Shown in pieces: positions 6,475-9,340 of a DNA stretch of 9,340 bases. The position numbers and the translations under genes were made by a program. The DNA is from a bacterium (GTDB taxonomy: Bacteria > Pseudomonadota > Gammaproteobacteria > Burkholderiales > Methylophilaceae). Below the pieces are notes generated by a model, which saw only the letters and a list, made by a program, of their open reading frames with translations, was not told the origin of the DNA and made no database searches. The stretch's first letter is position 1; the number at the start of each line of letters is the position of its first letter. The DNA is taken from positions 1 to 9,340 of the forward strand of contig DAIDAS010000350.1 in NCBI GenBank assembly GCA_027310505.1, in the 5' to 3' direction.

Positions 6475-7795
6475 GCGCAGGCCGGGTGCCGCATTGGCTT
6501 CGACAATGCCCCCCCCCCTGCTCTTCCAGCGGTTTGATTACGGTATCGCACACGACATCGATACCACAGATATCCAATCCGACCGTCTGCGCCGCCGCCA
6601 CTGCACGTGCAGCCAACTCCGGGTGGACATCATCGGTGACATCGGTGGCCGTGCCGCCGGTACTCAGGTTGGCATTGTTGCGTAAAACAACGCGCGCGCC
6701 TTTGGACGGCACAGTATCGGCAGCAAAACCCTGCTGGGCGAGCGCGGCCAATGCAATGTCGTCGAACCGGATTTTGGTCAGAGAAGTCGCATGCCCTTCA
6801 CCACGGCGTGGATCACGGTTCACCTGCTCGACCAGTTCGCGCACGGTTTGCACGCCATCGCCAACCACCAGTGGCGGCTCGCGTCGGGCGGCTGCCACCA
6901 ATTGCTTGCCGACCACCAGCAGGCGGAAATCATGTCCTGCGAGATAGCGCTCGACAATCACGTCGTCGCTGATTTCTGCTGCCGCCGCAAACGCGGCCAG
7001 CACTTCTTCGCGTGTTTTGATGTTGACGGTAATGCCTTTGCCCTGATTGCCATCGCGCGGTTTGACCACGACGGCACCGCCAATCTCCCTGGCCGCCGCC
7101 CAGGCATCTTCGGCTTTCGTCACCGAACGGCCATTGGGAACCGGCACCCCTGCGGCATGGAGCAGCTTTTTGGTCAGCTCCTTGTCTTGCGCAATGGATT
7201 CGCCAATGGCGCTGGTCAGGTCGGTTTCCGCCGCCTGAATGCGGCGCTGCTTGCTACCCCAGCCAAACTGGACGAGGCTGCCTTCAGTCAGACGTCGGTA
7301 AGGGATGCTGCGCGCGGCAGCAGCCTGTACGATGGCGCCGGTGCTGGGGCCGAGACGCACGTCCTCGTCCAGCTCGCGCAATCGCGCCAAGGCATCGGCG
7401 AGATCAAAAGGCGTATCCTCCACGGCGGACTTGCATAACGCTTCGGCCAGCGATAAGGCCAGCCGCCCGACGGCTTCTTCGCTGTATTCGACGACCACCT
7501 GGTATACGCCCGGATCGATGGTTTGTGTTGCGCGGCTGAACGTCACCGGGCAACCGGCGCTTGCCTGAAGGCTGAGCGCCGCACACTCCAGCGCATGCGC
7601 CATGGAAGTGGGCTCACCCTGTCCGGCCGGCTCAAGAAGACCGATTTCAGGGAAGCGGGCCCGCAGCCGCGTCTCGAACCCTGGAATCCCGGTAATCACG
7701 CGCTCCGATTCTGAGCAGGCCACGATGGCTTCAATTGCTGTATGCCGGCTCCAGAGATTCGGGCCGCGCAATGCACGGATACGGGATACTTGCAT
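6431..7795 (-). CDS. cphA: Cyanophycin synthetase CphA, N-terminal part: N-domain plus ATP-grasp (upstream of frameshift)
   Basis: This part starts MQVSRIRALRGPNLWSRHTA, the typical CphA N-terminus. The N-terminal domain (about 1-160) is followed by SLVQFGWGSKQRRIQ (173-187) and the ATP-grasp domain, with the ATP-binding loop KPRDGNQGKG (245-254), VERYLAGHDFRLLVV (281-295) and GIDVVC (411-416) carrying an acidic metal-binding residue. ATP-grasp adds aspartate to the C-terminus of the growing cyanophycin backbone. At codons 427-429 the frame enters a ten-G run and then reads 25 unrelated residues to a TGA at 6431-6433, giving 454 residues. The truncated product would lack Glu432 and Asn434 of IVEAN, the metal-binding pair that completes the ATP-grasp site, and the whole Mur module. 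It would be inactive unless the frame is corrected. The ATG lies 3 nt after the cphA' stop, with AGGAA at 7813-7809 as a somewhat distant ribosome site, so translation is probably coupled. Confidence 0.9.
   Translation of the reverse strand: MQVSRIRALRGPNLWSRHTAIEAIVACSESERVITGIPGFETRLRARFPEIGLLEPAGQGEPTSMAHALECAALSLQASAGCPVTFSRATQTIDPGVYQVVVEYSEEAVGRLALSLAEALCKSAVEDTPFDLADALARLRELDEDVRLGPSTGAIVQAAAARSIPYRRLTEGSLVQFGWGSKQRRIQAAETDLTSAIGESIAQDKELTKKLLHAAGVPVPNGRSVTKAEDAWAAAREIGGAVVVKPRDGNQGKGITVNIKTREEVLAAFAAAAEISDDVIVERYLAGHDFRLLVVGKQLVAAARREPPLVVGDGVQTVRELVEQVNRDPRRGEGHATSLTKIRFDDIALAALAQQGFAADTVPSKGARVVLRNNANLSTGGTATDVTDDVHPELAARAVAAAQTVGLDICGIDVVCDTVIKPLEEQGGGHCRSQCGTRPAHAFATLLWQGPGGW
6509..6518 (-). 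repeat. Ten-G homopolymer carrying the cphA frameshift
   Basis: The plus strand reads ten C in a row, i.e. ten G on the cphA coding strand, in the codons for EEQ-Gly-Gly-Gly. With nine G the frame reads EEQGGGIVEANAAPG. This aligns residue for residue with AEQGGAIVEVNAGPG in cphA', where the same glycines are encoded by mixed GGC/GCC codons. The run therefore contains one base too many. Explanations are a homopolymer sequencing error, a recent insertion, or a slippage-prone switch. Confidence 0.85.
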
Positions 7796-7798
7796 AAA

Positions 7799-9340
7799 TT
7801 AGACTTGGTTCCTGACTATGCTATGGTGCACGTTCGCTTCCGGCGAAGCGGCTTCAAAAGTCTTGACCCCGGTGCGGATCACGTTCGGGCTGATTTCCAG
7901 CGCCCAGGCCGCCCCAATGGCGGCGAGAATATTCGCGAGCTGATTGGGCTGTGCTGCGTCATTGACCAAAGGAATCTTGGTCAGATCCGCGACGGCAAGT
8001 GCATCACCGCCAGTCCCCAGCATGACATGCCCATCCTTCACGAATACGGCGCGACGCCCTTGTGCCAGATGCTCCTGGATGACAGGGATATCGGGGTCGG
8101 CCCCGAAGAACATCACCTCTCCATCGCACAGCGGCGCCATCTGCACAGCCATCTGGTCGCCAGCGTTCAGCACCGCCACGCCATCCGGCAACACCAGGTC
8201 AATTTGGGTGCGCAGTACATTGAACACCTGCTCCGGAGTATCGATGTGGTATCGGCCCAAGTGAAAGGCGGGGTCAATATTGGCCACGACACCTACTTGG
8301 CAGCGATCATAAGCCAACCCTTCACTCAGGATCGCATCGCCGCCATTCTCGAATACTGCGGCTTCGACCATGCGGTTCATCAACACCCGCTCTGCGGAGT
8401 CGAAATTGGCGCGATTACCCTGTTCGATCTGACGGTTGTCCAGATACAGCCCATTGCCGCAAGCGAGGCCAACATGCTTGCCGCTGAGCTGGAGCAGCCA
8501 GGCCACGAGTTTGGCAATGGTGGTCATGTCACGAGATCCGGTGATACCGACCACGGGGATTCGACCGGTTTCGTCTTGCGGAAACAGGTGATCGACAATT
8601 GCGCGTCCCACTGGGCGCGGCTCGCCATTGGCCGGTTTCAGGTGCATGAGCAGCCCCGGCCCCGCATTGACTTCGACAATGGCGCCGCCCTGCTCTGCAA
8701 GAGGGCGGGAAATATCTTCAGCCACGAGATCGACCCCGGCGATATCGAGGCCGATCACGCGGGCAGCCAGCGCCACGGTAGCCGCGACGCTCGGGTGTAC
8801 ACTTTCGGTAATATCGTTCGCCATGTTGCCGTTGCGCTGGATCAGCACGCGCTGGCCAGCTTCAGGCACCGATGCGCCATTCATGCCCTGACGCTCAAGC
8901 AACAGGCAAGTCGTTGGATCGCGTTCCAGGATGATGGTTTCAAGCGGGAATTCTTCTGCTTCGCCACGCCGGGGATCAGTATTGACCTGCGTATCGATCA
9001 GCTCGGCCACCGTCGCCCGTCCATCGCCCTCGATCCAGATGCTTTCGCCGCGAGCCGCGGCCGCCAGCTTGCCGCCGACAACCAGCAGGCGATGCTCTTC
9101 GCCCCGGATAAAACGCTCGACGATCACATCGCTGCCTTCGGCGTCGGCAATGTGATAGGCCGCTTCGATATCAGCCTGACTGCTCAGTTCAAGGGAAACG
9201 CCACGTCCGTGATTAGCATCCGAAGGCTTGACCACGACTGGCAGCCCGATGTCTTCCGCAGCCTCCCACGCTTCTGCCGGGCTGTTGACCACCCGCCCCT
9301 CCGGCACAGGCACGCCACATGACTTCAACAGGCTTTTGGT
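7799..9340 (-). CDS. cphA': CphA' / CphA2-like cyanophycin synthetase homologue, 5' truncated by window
   Basis: The frame is open to the window edge (513 residues visible) and ends with TAA at 7799-7801. Its first visible residues TKSLLKSCGVPVPEG align with CphA residues 208-222, so about 207 residues are missing and the whole protein should be near 720. The ATP-grasp domain looks intact: KPSDANHGRG, VERFIRGEEHRLLVV, the acidic residue of AGVDLVAED, and IVEVNAGPG with the metal-binding Glu and Asn. The Mur-like part is altered. The P-loop reads GSRDMTT (8519-8539) where CphA has GTNGKTT, so the lysine and second glycine are lost. The chain stops shortly after GAAWALEISP...GVKTF, before the C-terminal Mur domain. 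This fits CphA' of Ralstonia-type bacteria or cyanobacterial CphA2, which polymerises beta-Asp-Arg dipeptides with a single ATP site. Which reaction this one performs is inference. It is the upstream gene of a cphA'-cphA operon, 3 nt apart. Confidence 0.9.
   Translation of the reverse strand, partial: TKSLLKSCGVPVPEGRVVNSPAEAWEAAEDIGLPVVVKPSDANHGRGVSLELSSQADIEAAYHIADAEGSDVIVERFIRGEEHRLLVVGGKLAAAARGESIWIEGDGRATVAELIDTQVNTDPRRGEAEEFPLETIILERDPTTCLLLERQGMNGASVPEAGQRVLIQRNGNMANDITESVHPSVAATVALAARVIGLDIAGVDLVAEDISRPLAEQGGAIVEVNAGPGLLMHLKPANGEPRPVGRAIVDHLFPQDETGRIPVVGITGSRDMTTIAKLVAWLLQLSGKHVGLACGNGLYLDNRQIEQGNRANFDSAERVLMNRMVEAAVFENGGDAILSEGLAYDRCQVGVVANIDPAFHLGRYHIDTPEQVFNVLRTQIDLVLPDGVAVLNAGDQMAVQMAPLCDGEVMFFGADPDIPVIQEHLAQGRRAVFVKDGHVMLGTGGDALAVADLTKIPLVNDAAQPNQLANILAAIGAAWALEISPNVIRTGVKTFEAASPEANVHHSIVRNQV

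Noticed and set aside
5392..6537. 381-codon open frame on the plus strand opposite the Mur-like part of cphA
   Set aside because: It is a shadow of the conserved minus-strand gene, with composition-biased sequence and no family motifs.
7742..9322. 526-codon open frame on the plus strand opposite cphA'
   Set aside because: It is antisense to a clearly conserved synthetase gene, rich in His, Arg, Asp and Ala as expected for a shadow of GC-rich codons, and shows no recognisable domain or ribosome site.

Overview
The window looks like chromosomal DNA of a Gram-negative, moderately GC-rich proteobacterium, most probably a betaproteobacterium. The evidence is a TolC-type outer membrane channel with a MacA-like adaptor, a c-di-GMP EAL domain protein, and a head-to-tail pair of cyanophycin synthetase genes (cphA' followed by cphA), an arrangement known from Ralstonia/Cupriavidus and relatives. 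The taxonomic call is inference. No rRNA, tRNA, CRISPR array, transposase or phage gene was recognised.

Layout, left to right. Positions 1-567 (+) hold the 3' end of an EAL domain gene that runs in from the left. After a 37-bp convergent gap come four tightly overlapping minus-strand genes. In transcription order they are a TolC-like outer membrane factor (5125-3722), a MacA-like membrane fusion protein (3725-2553), a MacB-like ATPase (2553-1819) and a MacB-like permease (1825-605). Neighbours overlap by 4, 1 and 7 nt, so this is a translationally coupled operon for a complete tripartite efflux or secretion pump. MacB is split here into separate ATPase and permease polypeptides.

Upstream, also on the minus strand and 98 bp away, lies the cyanophycin region. 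cphA (7795-5224) contains all domains of a cyanophycin synthetase: N-terminal domain, ATP-grasp and Mur-ligase-like module. Its frame is broken at a run of ten G (coding strand; C at 6509-6518), so it reads as two overlapping ORFs. Removing one G restores an uninterrupted 856-codon frame that aligns without a gap to the paralogue. Three bases upstream of cphA ends cphA' (beyond 9340 to 7799), a second synthetase homologue. Its Mur-type P-loop is degenerate (GSRDMTT instead of GTNGKTT) and it lacks the C-terminal Mur domain, so it resembles the single-active-site CphA2/CphA' type. Its first ~207 residues lie outside the window.

Working together: CphA would build multi-L-arginyl-poly-L-aspartate (cyanophycin), a nitrogen/carbon reserve, and CphA' may assist or extend the polymer with one active ATP site. 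The efflux operon has no demonstrated link to cyanophycin; adjacency and common strand are all the sequence shows. The points most worth a second look are the homopolymer frameshift and the decayed or repurposed second active site of CphA'.
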